Source: JAHCIE01 sp034431435 (GTDB taxonomy: Bacteria; Chloroflexota; Anaerolineae; Epilineales; JAHCIE01). From it: a stretch of DNA of 64,000 bases. Where the stretch lies: NCBI GenBank assembly GCA_034431435.1, contig DAOUDG010000002.1, positions 1-64,000 on the forward strand, written 5' to 3'. The notes beneath the pieces were generated by a model. It made no database searches, was not told the origin of the DNA, and saw only the letters and a list, made by a program, of their open reading frames with translations. Shown piece by piece: positions 53,735 to 61,603 of this stretch; positions within the stretch are counted from its first letter, which is position 1; each line of letters starts with the position of its first letter. The translations under genes were made by a program, and so were the position numbers.

Positions 53735-53785
53735 GTGTCGCGGGCAGACACGCGGATCTACACGCAGTGACAAGGAGAGACTTCA

Positions 53786-54001
53786 ATGTCGGATCGAGTG
53801 ACCGGTACTGTCAAGTGGTTCAACGCCGCGAAGGGCTTTGGCTTCCTCAGCCAGGTGGACGGCCCCGATGTGTTCGTCCATCACACCGCCATTCGTAGCG
53901 ACGGGTACCGGACGCTGGAAGAGGGTCAGCAGGTCGAGTTCTCGATCGTCGCTGGCCCCAAGGGCCCGGCGGCCGAGGACGTCGTCGCCATCCGCGCGTA
54001 A
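53786..54001 (+). CDS. cold-shock protein, CspA family
   Basis: A 71-residue OB-fold protein that binds single-stranded RNA/DNA. RNP1 is KGFGFL (residues ~16-21) and RNP2 is VFVHH (~29-33), with the typical start TGTVKWFNA. AAGGAGAG precedes the ATG. Directly followed by an RRM protein, suggesting an RNA-chaperone pair. Confidence 0.95.
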   Translation: MSDRVTGTVKWFNAAKGFGFLSQVDGPDVFVHHTAIRSDGYRTLEEGQQVEFSIVAGPKGPAAEDVVAIRA

Positions 54002-54111
54002 CCGGCGGCGTTGCCGCTTCGGGTTGGCGCGACCAACCCAGGGCAAAGGCGAGACGCATCGCGCGCTCGCCGCAGGCGACTGTGTCGCCAGACAAGGAAA
54101 GATACAGACTC

Positions 54112-54399
54112 ATGGCTAAGAAACTGTACGTCGGCAACCTGTCCTACTCCACCAGTGAAGGCACGCTCCGCAGCCTATTCTCCGAGGTCGGCGAGGTTAC
54201 CGATGTGTTCCTGCCCACCGACCGCGAGACGGGCCGCATGCGCGGCTTCGGGTTCGTGGAGATGGCCAACGAGAGTGACGCCGCCGATGCGATTCGTCGC
54301 TTCGATGGCTACACCCTCGACAATCGCCAGTTGCGCGTCAACGAGGCGCAGGACAAGCCGACCGGCGGTGGCAATCGCGGCGGCAGCCGTCGCTACTAA
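54112..54399 (+). CDS. RRM-domain RNA-binding protein (Rbp-like)
   Basis: A 95-residue single RRM protein: RNP2 KLYVGNLSY (residues 4-12) and RNP1 RGFGFVEM (~45-52), ending in a short Gly-rich basic tail (GGGNRGGSRRY). This matches cyanobacterial/Chloroflexota cold-inducible Rbp proteins. AAGGAAAG lies ~11 bases before the ATG. The frame at 54082 is an upstream extension without support. Confidence 0.93.
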   Translation: MAKKLYVGNLSYSTSEGTLRSLFSEVGEVTDVFLPTDRETGRMRGFGFVEMANESDAADAIRRFDGYTLDNRQLRVNEAQDKPTGGGNRGGSRRY

Positions 54400-54446
54400 G
54401 CGCGCCAGGTACAACCATGGGGGCGGCCACTAAGGCGCCCCTATCA

Positions 54447-54488
54447 GACGGCCCGGTCACGCCCTCAAGGGGGTATGGCCGGGCCGTC
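54447..54488. repeat. hairpin after the RRM gene
   Basis: GACGGCCCGG (54447-54456) and CCGGGCCGTC (54479-54488) flank a 22-base loop with an internal CCCTC/GGGGG. It is the most prominent feature of the 274-base gap 54400-54673, apart from the uxaE promoter; the small frames in the gap have no support. Confidence 0.6.
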
Positions 54489-54586
54489 GGCTATGCAGCC
54501 ATATCCCCAGCGGCTCGCGCAGGCCGACCGCACCTGTACAGTTGGTGCGGCCGATGTGACCATCCCCTGCAAGCCATGCGTGCGTA

Positions 54587-54615
54587 TTGCGGGGAGACGC
54601 CGACGGGGGTATAAT
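54587..54615 (+). promoter_or_regulatory. promoter of uxaE
   Basis: TTGCGG (54587-54592), 17 bp, TATAAT (54610-54615). The ATG at 54674 follows GGGAGG. A second TATAAT-like word at the start codon region is part of the ribosome-site/start sequence. Confidence 0.6.
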
Positions 54616-54673
54616 CCGGGCCATAGCTCCTTCGGGATGTTCCTAGCGGCGCACCCTGCGCCAGGGAGGTATA

Positions 54674-56182
54674 ATGCCCATACGCACCAGCGTACCCAGC
54701 GAAGCCGACATTCGTCGCCAGTTCGCCGCGTCGTTAGCGCCTGCCTCCCTCGTCTCCCTGGCCGGCCTCATCCTCTGGCTGGACGGCGGCCTGCCCCAGG
54801 GTCGGCTGGCCCTGGCCGCCGCCCCCGCCGACCCGCGCCTGGCCGCCTTCGACGGTGTCGTGGAGCCTCTACCCGACGGCCTGCTGGTGAAATGCTGCCC
54901 GCTGAGCCACGCCAATGCGCGCGCCGTCCGCGCCCTGCTGCCCTGGCTTCGCCCGCGCCCGCTCGGCCTGACGACCTCGGCCGGCTTCGGTGATCGCCTC
55001 GGTCTCGCCACGCCCGGCCACGTCCTGGCCCTCCAGCATGTCCTGGCTGACGCGCGGGGCGCGACCGTGCTACCCATCTTCGCCCAACAGTCCATCCGCG
55101 AGATGACCCGCACCCACCGCTCCCCCGACGACGTGATGACCGACGCCACCTGGGGCACGCTGCTGGGCGGCTGGCGCGGTGGCGTCGGCGCGGACGCCGA
55201 CCACCTGAAGACGACCGACGACATCGACAAGTGCGTCGCGGCCGGCTTCAGCTTCTATACCGTCGATCCCGGCGCTTACGTCGATAACGACGCCGATACC
55301 GACACCGCCGCCGCCATCCGGGCCAAGGTCGATGCCCTGCCCTGGGATGACCTGGAAAGCACCCCCGCTGACTTTGCACGCCGCTACGTCGGACGGGTCG
55401 TGGACGTGGGGGACCGCGCCCTGTCCCTGGACGAGGTGGGCGTGCTGCGCGGCGCAGCCAAGTATGGCGCGGCCATCGCCCACGTCAGCCGCATGGCCCG
55501 CCACCTGGCCGCCACGGGCGCACAGGCCGAACTGGAGGTGTCGGTCGATGAGACCGAGACGCCCACCACCCACCAGGAGCACATCCTGTTCGTCAGCGAG
55601 TTGACGCGGCTGGGCGTGCGCTGGGTCAGCCTCGCGCCGCGCTTCGTGGGTCGCTTCGAGAAAGGCGTTGACTACATTGGCGACCTGGATGCCCTACGCG
55701 CCGACCTGGCCGGTCACGCCGCCATCGCCCGCGCGCTAGGTCCGTACAAGCTCAGCCTGCACTCCGGCTCCGACAAATTCAGCGTCTACCCGCTTATCGT
55801 CGCGGCGAGTGGCGGCCTGGTCCATCTCAAGACCGCCGGCACGAGTTACCTGGAAGCGCTGCGCGTCGTGGCCGACGTTGATCCGCCCCTCTTCCGCGCC
55901 ATTGCCGCGCTGGCCTGCGAGGTGTACCCTCGCGACCGCGCCTCGTACCACGTCTCGGCCGACCTGGCCCGCGTGCCCAACCTTGCCGTCTTGAGTGACG
56001 CCGAGCTGCCCGGTCTGCTGGACGAGTTCGACGCCCGCGAGGTCCTGCACGTCACCTTCGGCACGGCCCTCGCCGAGTACGGCGACCGCCTCAAGGTCCT
56101 GCTGGCGGCGCACCCCGCCGCCTACGCCGCTACCCTGGAGCGCCACTTCTACCAGCATCTCGCGCCGTTCGTCGGCCTGTAG
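54674..56182 (+). CDS. uxaE: tagaturonate epimerase family protein
   Basis: A 502-residue UxaE-like protein, by family resemblance converting D-tagaturonate to D-fructuronate in galacturonate breakdown. Visible blocks: FAQQSIREMTRTHRSPDDVM, GGVGADADHLKTTDDIDKCV, FYTVDPGAYVDN, VSVDETETPTTHQEH, SLAPRFVGRFEKGVDYIGD and LHSGSDKFSVYPL, with several conserved acidic/His residues for metal binding. The product is then reduced by the SDR gene that follows after 11 bp. Confidence 0.86.
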   Translation: MPIRTSVPSEADIRRQFAASLAPASLVSLAGLILWLDGGLPQGRLALAAAPADPRLAAFDGVVEPLPDGLLVKCCPLSHANARAVRALLPWLRPRPLGLTTSAGFGDRLGLATPGHVLALQHVLADARGATVLPIFAQQSIREMTRTHRSPDDVMTDATWGTLLGGWRGGVGADADHLKTTDDIDKCVAAGFSFYTVDPGAYVDNDADTDTAAAIRAKVDALPWDDLESTPADFARRYVGRVVDVGDRALSLDEVGVLRGAAKYGAAIAHVSRMARHLAATGAQAELEVSVDETETPTTHQEHILFVSELTRLGVRWVSLAPRFVGRFEKGVDYIGDLDALRADLAGHAAIARALGPYKLSLHSGSDKFSVYPLIVAASGGLVHLKTAGTSYLEALRVVADVDPPLFRAIAALACEVYPRDRASYHVSADLARVPNLAVLSDAELPGLLDEFDAREVLHVTFGTALAEYGDRLKVLLAAHPAAYAATLERHFYQHLAPFVGL

Positions 56183-56193
56183 GGGGCATCATC

Positions 56194-57021
56194 GTGAGTC
56201 ATCTAGCTGAACTTTTCGGACTGAACGGGCAGGTCGCCGTTGTCACCGGCGGTAGTGGGGTGCTGGGGCGCGGCCTGTGTCTGGGCCTGGCCGACGCGGG
56301 CGCGTCGGTCGCGATCCTCGGCCGCCGTCAGGCCGCCTGCGACGACGTGGCGCGGGAGATTCGTGAGCGCGGCGGGCAGGCGGTGGGCGTGTCGTGCGAC
56401 GTGCTGAACCTGGACGAACTGGCCCAGGCCGTCACGACCGTCGAGGCTGTACTCGGCCCCGTCGATATCCTGGTCAACGGCGCGGGCGGCAACCAGCCCC
56501 CGGCCACTACCGCCGCCGACCGCCGCTTTTTCGACCTGTCGCCCGACGCCCTGGCCGCCGTGGTCGACCTCAACCTGCACGGCACGTTGCGACCCAGCCA
56601 GGTCTTCGGGCGCGGTATGGCCGAGCGCGGCGCGGGCTGCATCATCAATATCAGCAGCATGGCCGCGATGCGGCCCCTAACGCGGACCGTCGGCTACAAT
56701 GCCGCCAAAGCCGCCGTCAACAACTTCACCTACTGGCTGGCCGTGCACCTGGCCCAGGAGTATAGCCCCAACATTCGCGTCAATGCCATCGCACCCGGTT
56801 TCTTCCTGGCCGAGCAGAACCGCGCCCTCCTCATCGACGCGGCGACCGGCGAGTGGACACCGCGCGGCAAGCAGATCCTGGCCCATACCCCCATGAACCG
56901 CCTCGGTTCCCCCGACGACCTGGTAGGTACGTTGGTATGGCTTGCCAGCCCTGCCGCCGCCTTCGTGACGGGCATCGTCGTCCCGGTCGATGGCGGCTTC
57001 TCCGCCTTTGGCGGCGTCTAG
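56194..57021 (+). CDS. SDR family oxidoreductase, D-mannonate oxidoreductase-like
   Basis: A 275-residue short-chain dehydrogenase with the NAD(P) motif TGGSGVLGRGLCL, NGAGGNQPP, the catalytic Ser in INISSMAAM and YNAAKAA. The C-terminal loop with APGFFLAEQNRALL fits the fructuronate reductase (UxuB-replacing) SDR subfamily, which makes D-mannonate from D-fructuronate. Directly follows uxaE. GTG start at 56194. Confidence 0.9.
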   Translation: MSHLAELFGLNGQVAVVTGGSGVLGRGLCLGLADAGASVAILGRRQAACDDVAREIRERGGQAVGVSCDVLNLDELAQAVTTVEAVLGPVDILVNGAGGNQPPATTAADRRFFDLSPDALAAVVDLNLHGTLRPSQVFGRGMAERGAGCIINISSMAAMRPLTRTVGYNAAKAAVNNFTYWLAVHLAQEYSPNIRVNAIAPGFFLAEQNRALLIDAATGEWTPRGKQILAHTPMNRLGSPDDLVGTLVWLASPAAAFVTGIVVPVDGGFSAFGGV

Positions 57022-57082
57022 GATGCGACGCCTGCACGCGCGCCGCGTCACCCGCGGCCGGCGGCTCGATAGTCATCGCCGG

Positions 57083-59593
57083 CTAGGAAGCCCGGGTATC
57101 GAGGGCGGGCACAGGCCCCAGGTCGCCCTCGACGCGCTTGAGCAGGACGGCGTTGACTGCCACGATGATGGACGATAGGGACATGAGGAGCGCCGACCAC
57201 TCCGGCCGCAGCATGATGCCGTAGCTCGGATACAGGATACCGGCCGCGATGGGGATCGCCAGCACGTTATAGACCGACGCCCACACCAGATTCTGCTTCA
57301 TCTTCGATACGGTCGCCTGAGATAGGCGGATGGCCCGCGTCACGTCCAGCGGGTCGCTTCTCATCAGCACCACCCTGGCCGTCTCGATGGCGACGTCGGT
57401 TCCCGCCCCGATGGCGATACCCGTGTCCGCCTGGGCCAGAGCGGGCGCATCGTTCACGCCGTCGCCCACCATCGCCACCTGCTTGCCTTCGGCCTGGAGT
57501 TGCTGCACGTAGCGCGCCTTATCGGCGGGTAGCACCTCGGCGAAGACGCGCTCAATGTCCAGTTCCTGCGCCACCGCCTGGGCCGTCCGCTGATTGTCGC
57601 CGGTCATCATGACGACCTCGATGCCCAGGTCTCTCAGCGCGGCTACGGCCTGCCGCGCACTGGGCTTCACCGTGTCGGCGACGGCCACCACCCCCGCCGC
57701 CGCGCCGTCCACCGCCACCAGCATCGGGGTCTTGCCTGCCTCGGCCAGGTCCGCCAGCTGGGCATCCAGCCCCGTCACGTCGATGCCGTTCTCCGCCATC
57801 AGCCGCGCGTTACCCACCAGTAGCGCCCGGCCATCGACCGCCGCCCGAATCCCGCGCCCCGTTACCGCCTCGAACCCCGTCGCGTCTACCAAGTTAATGC
57901 CCCGATCCCTCGCCCCCGCCACAATGGCCTCGGCCAGGGGATGCTCCGATCCGCGCTCAGCCGACGCCACGAGACGGAGCAGGTCGCCCTCGGCCAGCCC
58001 CCCCACCGCCACCACGTCGGTCAGCGACGGCTTGCCCTCGGTGAGCGTGCCCGTCTTGTCCAGGACGATGGCCTGAGTGCGAGATACGCCCTCCAATGTC
58101 GCGGCGTCCTTGATGAGGATGTTGTGGCGCGCCCCGATACCTGTGCCTACCGCCACCGCCGTCGGCGTCGCCAGCCCCAACGCATCCGGGCAGGCAATGA
58201 CCACCGCCGAGATGGCGAAGGTCAGCGCGGTGATGAGCGCCGCCCCACCGAAGGCATACCAGGCCACGAAGGTGACGATACCCGCCCCGACCGCCAGGAT
58301 GACCAGGTACTGGGCGGCCTGGTCGGCCAGCCGCTGCCCCGGCGCCTTAGAGTTCTGCGCCCGCTGCACCAGGTCCACAATCTGGGCCAGCGTCGTCTCC
58401 GCGCCGACGGCCGTCGCCCGAAAGCGCACACTGCCCGTGCGGTTGATGGACCCGGCCACGACCTTGTCGCCGCGTTGCTTGGCGACCGGCAGGCTCTCGC
58501 CGGTCACCAGCGACTCGTCGATGCTTGTCTCGCCCTCGGTCACCTCGCCATCGACGGCCACCTTGTCGCCCGGCTTGAGCACGACGATGTCCCCCAGCTG
58601 GACCTCGCTACTGGGGATGGTCACCTCCTGGCCGTCGCGCAGGACGGTCGCCTGGGGTGGCACGAGATCGAACAGGGCGCGCAGGGCGTCGTTGGTGCCG
58701 CGCCGTGAGCGCATCTCCATCCAGTGGCCGAACAGGACGAAGGTCACCAGCATCGCCGCCGCCTCGAAGAAGGTCTCGCCACCGATGACGGTGATGAGGA
58801 GGCTGAACAGATAGGCGGCCAGGACACCCGTGGCAATGAGGACGCTCATGTTGAGGGCGCGGCGGCGCAGCGAGTAATACGCGCCCGCGATGAACAGCCA
58901 GCCGCAGTAGAAGACGACGGGCGTGGTCAGCAGGAGCATGATGACGTTGTGGCTCAGGCCGAAGGTCGGCAGACTGACGCCCAGGAGGTTCATGCCCAGG
59001 GGTGAGTATAGGACGATGGGGATGGTTAGCAGCAGCGCGATGAAGAACTTGTTGCGCATGTCGCGTTCCATCGCCGCCGCCATGCCGGGGTCGGACATGT
59101 CGTGGCCCGCGTGGGCGTCGGCCGCCATGTCGTGGCCCGCGTGGGCGTCGGCCGTGGCCGGAGGCGTCGTCGCGTGGTCGGCGTGGGCGTGGTGGGCCGC
59201 CGCCGTGGCGGGCATCTCGTACTGCATGCGGTCGTGACGGGTTCCCATGGTGATGGGTTGGGTATCGACGCCGTGGGCCAGATGCGCCAGCCGTCGTTGC
59301 GGTGAGGGCGCGACAGGGTGGGTGTGGTCGGTGGCCGCGCCACCCACCACGTCGCACGAGCAGCCGGTGCTGGCGACGAGGGCCTCGATGTCGGGAATGG
59401 TGATCAGGCCGGGGTGGTAGGCGACGTGGGCGACGTTGTTGAGCCAGTCAACGTGGACACTGGTGATATGCGGACTGGCGCGCAGCGCGTCTTCGACCGC
59501 CTGGGCGCATTCCAGGCAGTGCAATCCCTCCAGCGCAATGGCGGCATGGGCAGCTGGGGACTCGGTCGCCGGGTGCGAATGGTGGTCGTGCAT
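57083..59593 (-). CDS. heavy-metal P1B-type ATPase with CPD motif (copper-type)
   Basis: An 836-residue pump. N-terminal HMA domain with GLHCLECAQ (Cys26, Cys29), then a His-rich linker (~140-175, HAHADHATTPP and repeated HAGHDM). The membrane motif is CPD (Cys468-Pro469-Asp470 in ACPDALGLATPT), not the CPC of Cu+-ATPases. Phosphorylated Asp512 in DKTGTLTEG, TGESLP, SEHPLAEA, TGDNQRTA and GDGVNDAP are all present, with YNVLAIPIAAG in TM7 and MSLSSIIVAVNA in TM8. Ion inferred as copper or related from the HMA/His features. It sits between the uronate genes on the opposite strand. Confidence 0.94.
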   Translation of the reverse strand: MHDHHSHPATESPAAHAAIALEGLHCLECAQAVEDALRASPHITSVHVDWLNNVAHVAYHPGLITIPDIEALVASTGCSCDVVGGAATDHTHPVAPSPQRRLAHLAHGVDTQPITMGTRHDRMQYEMPATAAAHHAHADHATTPPATADAHAGHDMAADAHAGHDMSDPGMAAAMERDMRNKFFIALLLTIPIVLYSPLGMNLLGVSLPTFGLSHNVIMLLLTTPVVFYCGWLFIAGAYYSLRRRALNMSVLIATGVLAAYLFSLLITVIGGETFFEAAAMLVTFVLFGHWMEMRSRRGTNDALRALFDLVPPQATVLRDGQEVTIPSSEVQLGDIVVLKPGDKVAVDGEVTEGETSIDESLVTGESLPVAKQRGDKVVAGSINRTGSVRFRATAVGAETTLAQIVDLVQRAQNSKAPGQRLADQAAQYLVILAVGAGIVTFVAWYAFGGAALITALTFAISAVVIACPDALGLATPTAVAVGTGIGARHNILIKDAATLEGVSRTQAIVLDKTGTLTEGKPSLTDVVAVGGLAEGDLLRLVASAERGSEHPLAEAIVAGARDRGINLVDATGFEAVTGRGIRAAVDGRALLVGNARLMAENGIDVTGLDAQLADLAEAGKTPMLVAVDGAAAGVVAVADTVKPSARQAVAALRDLGIEVVMMTGDNQRTAQAVAQELDIERVFAEVLPADKARYVQQLQAEGKQVAMVGDGVNDAPALAQADTGIAIGAGTDVAIETARVVLMRSDPLDVTRAIRLSQATVSKMKQNLVWASVYNVLAIPIAAGILYPSYGIMLRPEWSALLMSLSSIIVAVNAVLLKRVEGDLGPVPALDTRAS

Positions 59594-59597
59594 CGTG

Positions 59598-59708
59598 TCA
59601 TCTCCTGTTGCGTCTTCTCCGCTCCTGGCCCATGAGCACCCGTAGCGTCAGACCCGCAACCCCCACCAACCTGGCCGGCATGGCCAGAACGTGTCCGCTC
59701 CCCCTCAT
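59598..59708 (-). CDS. possible 36-aa peptide overlapping the GH105 stop
   Basis: An ATG at 59708 overlaps the GH105 stop codon (ATGA) and follows GGGGAGC. It encodes a hydrophobic centre (VLAMPARLVGVAGLTLRVLM) and a basic end (QERRRRNRR). It fills the gap between GH105 and the ATPase. Conservation is unknown; it may be a chance frame. Confidence 0.25.
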   Translation of the reverse strand: MRGSGHVLAMPARLVGVAGLTLRVLMGQERRRRNRR

Positions 59709-60709
59709 GTCGGCTCCCCTATCAACAAGGCTTCCAGGGCGGGGCCTTGCCCCCAGGGATAGACGCCACCCGCCGCAATGGCGGCATAGTGGCCGGCCGC
59801 ACCGGGAGGACTGGCCTGCGACACGCCGCCTAATACGCCGTCGTCGCCCAGTCGTGCCAGCAGCGCGCCCCAGGCGCGCCCCGCCGCGACGCGATAGTCC
59901 TGGGGCAGCAGGCCGAGGGCCAGGCCGCGCCGCAAGGCACAGTAGAACATGGCGGGCAACGATCCCTCGCAATAGCTCGATGGCTCATCCAGCACAGTAT
60001 GCCACTCGCCGTCGGCAGTCTGCAACTCGACCAGGGACGCCATTAGCCGCGTAAACAGCGCGGCGATGTCGGCATAGGCTGGGTGGGCGGCCGGTAGTTG
60101 CTCCAGTGCGCCGACCATGCCCAGGGCCGCCCAGCCATTGCCGCGCCCCCACAGCGCGCCATTGGTTTGGTCGCGCGCCGCGTCGTACAGGTGATAGAAC
60201 AGCCCACGTTCGGCGTCCCACAGCGCGCGAGCGTGGCTGAGCAGGCAATCGGCCGCCAGGTCGAAGTAGTCACTCTCGCCCGTCGCCCGCGCCAGGGCGC
60301 ACAGGAAGGGCGCATCGAAATCCATGCAGTCGACGTACACGTAGCTGTGGAACTCGGCATGGTCGGGGCGATGCAGCCGCGCGCCCTGGCGCGTCGTGGG
60401 TAACCCGGCGAAGAAGTCGCCCAGGGCACGGGCACGCGCCAGCAGCCGCGGGTCGCCGGTCCTCTCATAGACCATGAGCAGGGCGCGGCCCGGCGCGACA
60501 TGGTCCGCGTAGGACACGTCCGCGCGGGCCGCCAGCCAGCGAGTCATGAGCCTGGCGACGAAGGCGAGATAGTCCGGCTCGCCAAGACGGTCGCCCGCTG
60601 TGACAAGAGCTTCTAGGGCGATGCCCTCGCCGTAGCCCCATACCTTGTAGGGATAGGCCGCACAGTGGGCCGCCACCGCCCGCAGCAGGTCATCGGTCAC
60701 GACACGCAT
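59705..60709 (-). CDS. glycoside hydrolase family 105 (unsaturated uronyl hydrolase)
   Basis: A 334-residue (alpha/alpha)6-barrel enzyme that cleaves the unsaturated (delta-4,5) uronic acid left by pectin lyases. Family blocks: YKVWGYGEGIALEALV, the acid region VDCMDFDAPFL (catalytic Asp near 127), and the LWGRGNGWAALG motif (~195). No signal peptide, so it acts in the cytoplasm on imported oligosaccharides. GGCGGAGAC precedes the ATG at 60709. Divergent from the GntR gene. Confidence 0.9.
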   Translation of the reverse strand: MRVVTDDLLRAVAAHCAAYPYKVWGYGEGIALEALVTAGDRLGEPDYLAFVARLMTRWLAARADVSYADHVAPGRALLMVYERTGDPRLLARARALGDFFAGLPTTRQGARLHRPDHAEFHSYVYVDCMDFDAPFLCALARATGESDYFDLAADCLLSHARALWDAERGLFYHLYDAARDQTNGALWGRGNGWAALGMVGALEQLPAAHPAYADIAALFTRLMASLVELQTADGEWHTVLDEPSSYCEGSLPAMFYCALRRGLALGLLPQDYRVAAGRAWGALLARLGDDGVLGGVSQASPPGAAGHYAAIAAGGVYPWGQGPALEALLIGEPT

Positions 60710-60734
60710 AGAGTCTCCGCCACGCTTTCATCCC

Positions 60735-60763
60735 TTGACAGGTTGCTCGGCTTATGATACCAT
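60735..60763 (+). promoter_or_regulatory. promoter of the GntR-ABC operon
   Basis: TTGACA (60735-60740, consensus), 17 bp, TACCAT (60758-60763). The operator-like palindromes start 12 bp later. Confidence 0.5.
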
Positions 60764-60774
60764 ACATTTACTGA

Positions 60775-60801
60775 TATCTGATATTTCAGGTATCAGATAC
60801 C
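60775..60801. promoter_or_regulatory. candidate GntR operator
   Basis: TATCTGATA (60775-60783) and TATCAGATA (60791-60799) form a 9-bp-arm palindrome with a 7-base spacer. An overlapping palindrome GGTATCAGATACC (60789-60801) has the size typical of FadR-subfamily sites. It lies between the divergent GH105 and gntR genes. Confidence 0.6.
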
Positions 60802-60842
60802 ACAGCGCATCGTCAACCCTATCAATCTCGGTGAGAGGGCGC

Positions 60843-61541
60843 ATGACCGCTGACCTCGGCGCTCTGGTGCAGGAGCGTCTTACCGATACCGTATATGGCC
60901 TCATCCGCGAGCGCATCCTCAGCGGTGCGTTCGCGCCGGGCGAGAAGCTCAACGTCGACCAACTGGCCGATCAGCTCAATATCAGCCCCACGCCCGTCAA
61001 AGGCGCGCTGGCCCTGCTGGCGGTTGAGGGTCTGGTTCAGATTCAGCCGCGGCGTGGAACTTTCATCGCGTCGATCTCGGAGGGCGATCTGTCCGAGGTG
61101 CTGGCCATCCGCACCGCCCTCGAAGCCCTCGCGGCAGATACCCTGCTGGAATACGTCACTGCGGACGACATCGCTGCCCTCAAGCGCATGGCCCATAAGA
61201 TCGCTAACGCCGTCGATGTGGATGAGCACATGCGCCTCAATGCCGAGTTCCACCAACGGCTGGTAGAACTGAGCGGCAATCGCAAGCTGGCCGAGATGTA
61301 CCGCCAGTTGCACGCCCACATCCACATCGCCCTGGTCCACTCCCACTCCACCACGTGGCGCGAGCGCGCCGCCCGCGAGGCGGCCGAGCACGACGCCATC
61401 ATCGCAGCTATCGAGCGCCGCGACCGCGCCGCTCTGAAAGATGCGCTCACGCGGCATCTCAGCCGCTCTCGATTCTCCCTGCTGAGCGACATCAGCTCGC
61501 AAGGGCAGCCGGGCCTGAGCGAGCGTCCGTTGTTGCGCTGA
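60843..61541 (+). CDS. GntR family regulator, FadR subfamily
   Basis: A 232-residue regulator with an N-terminal winged helix (YGLIRERILSGAFAPGEKLN, SPTPVKGALALLAVEGLV, RRGTFIASI) and an FCD effector domain (IRTALEALAADTL, LNAEFHQRLVELSGN, His in AEHDAIIAAIERRD). FCD members often sense uronate-derived sugars. Probable control of the pectin locus including GH105 and the ABC genes. The ATG at 60843 is preferred to a start inside the operator. Confidence 0.92.
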   Translation: MTADLGALVQERLTDTVYGLIRERILSGAFAPGEKLNVDQLADQLNISPTPVKGALALLAVEGLVQIQPRRGTFIASISEGDLSEVLAIRTALEALAADTLLEYVTADDIAALKRMAHKIANAVDVDEHMRLNAEFHQRLVELSGNRKLAEMYRQLHAHIHIALVHSHSTTWRERAAREAAEHDAIIAAIERRDRAALKDALTRHLSRSRFSLLSDISSQGQPGLSERPLLR

Positions 61542-61603
61542 ATCACGCCGCCCGTCGACACCTCGGGTTCCCACGGGAACCGAAGCTCAAGGAGGAGACA
61601 CCC

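Noticed and set aside
53434..53898. 154-codon plus-strand frame overlapping the csp leader and gene
   Set aside because: It crosses the promoter and terminator and overlaps csp in another frame; no ribosome site.
54417..54614. 65-codon frame in the gap before uxaE
   Set aside because: It runs through a hairpin and the uxaE promoter and lacks a ribosome site; composition is not coding-like.
59598..59972. 124-codon minus-strand frame across the GH105 3' end
   Set aside because: Only the last 36 codons lie outside GH105; the upstream part is an out-of-frame overlap. The short part is listed as a low-confidence peptide.
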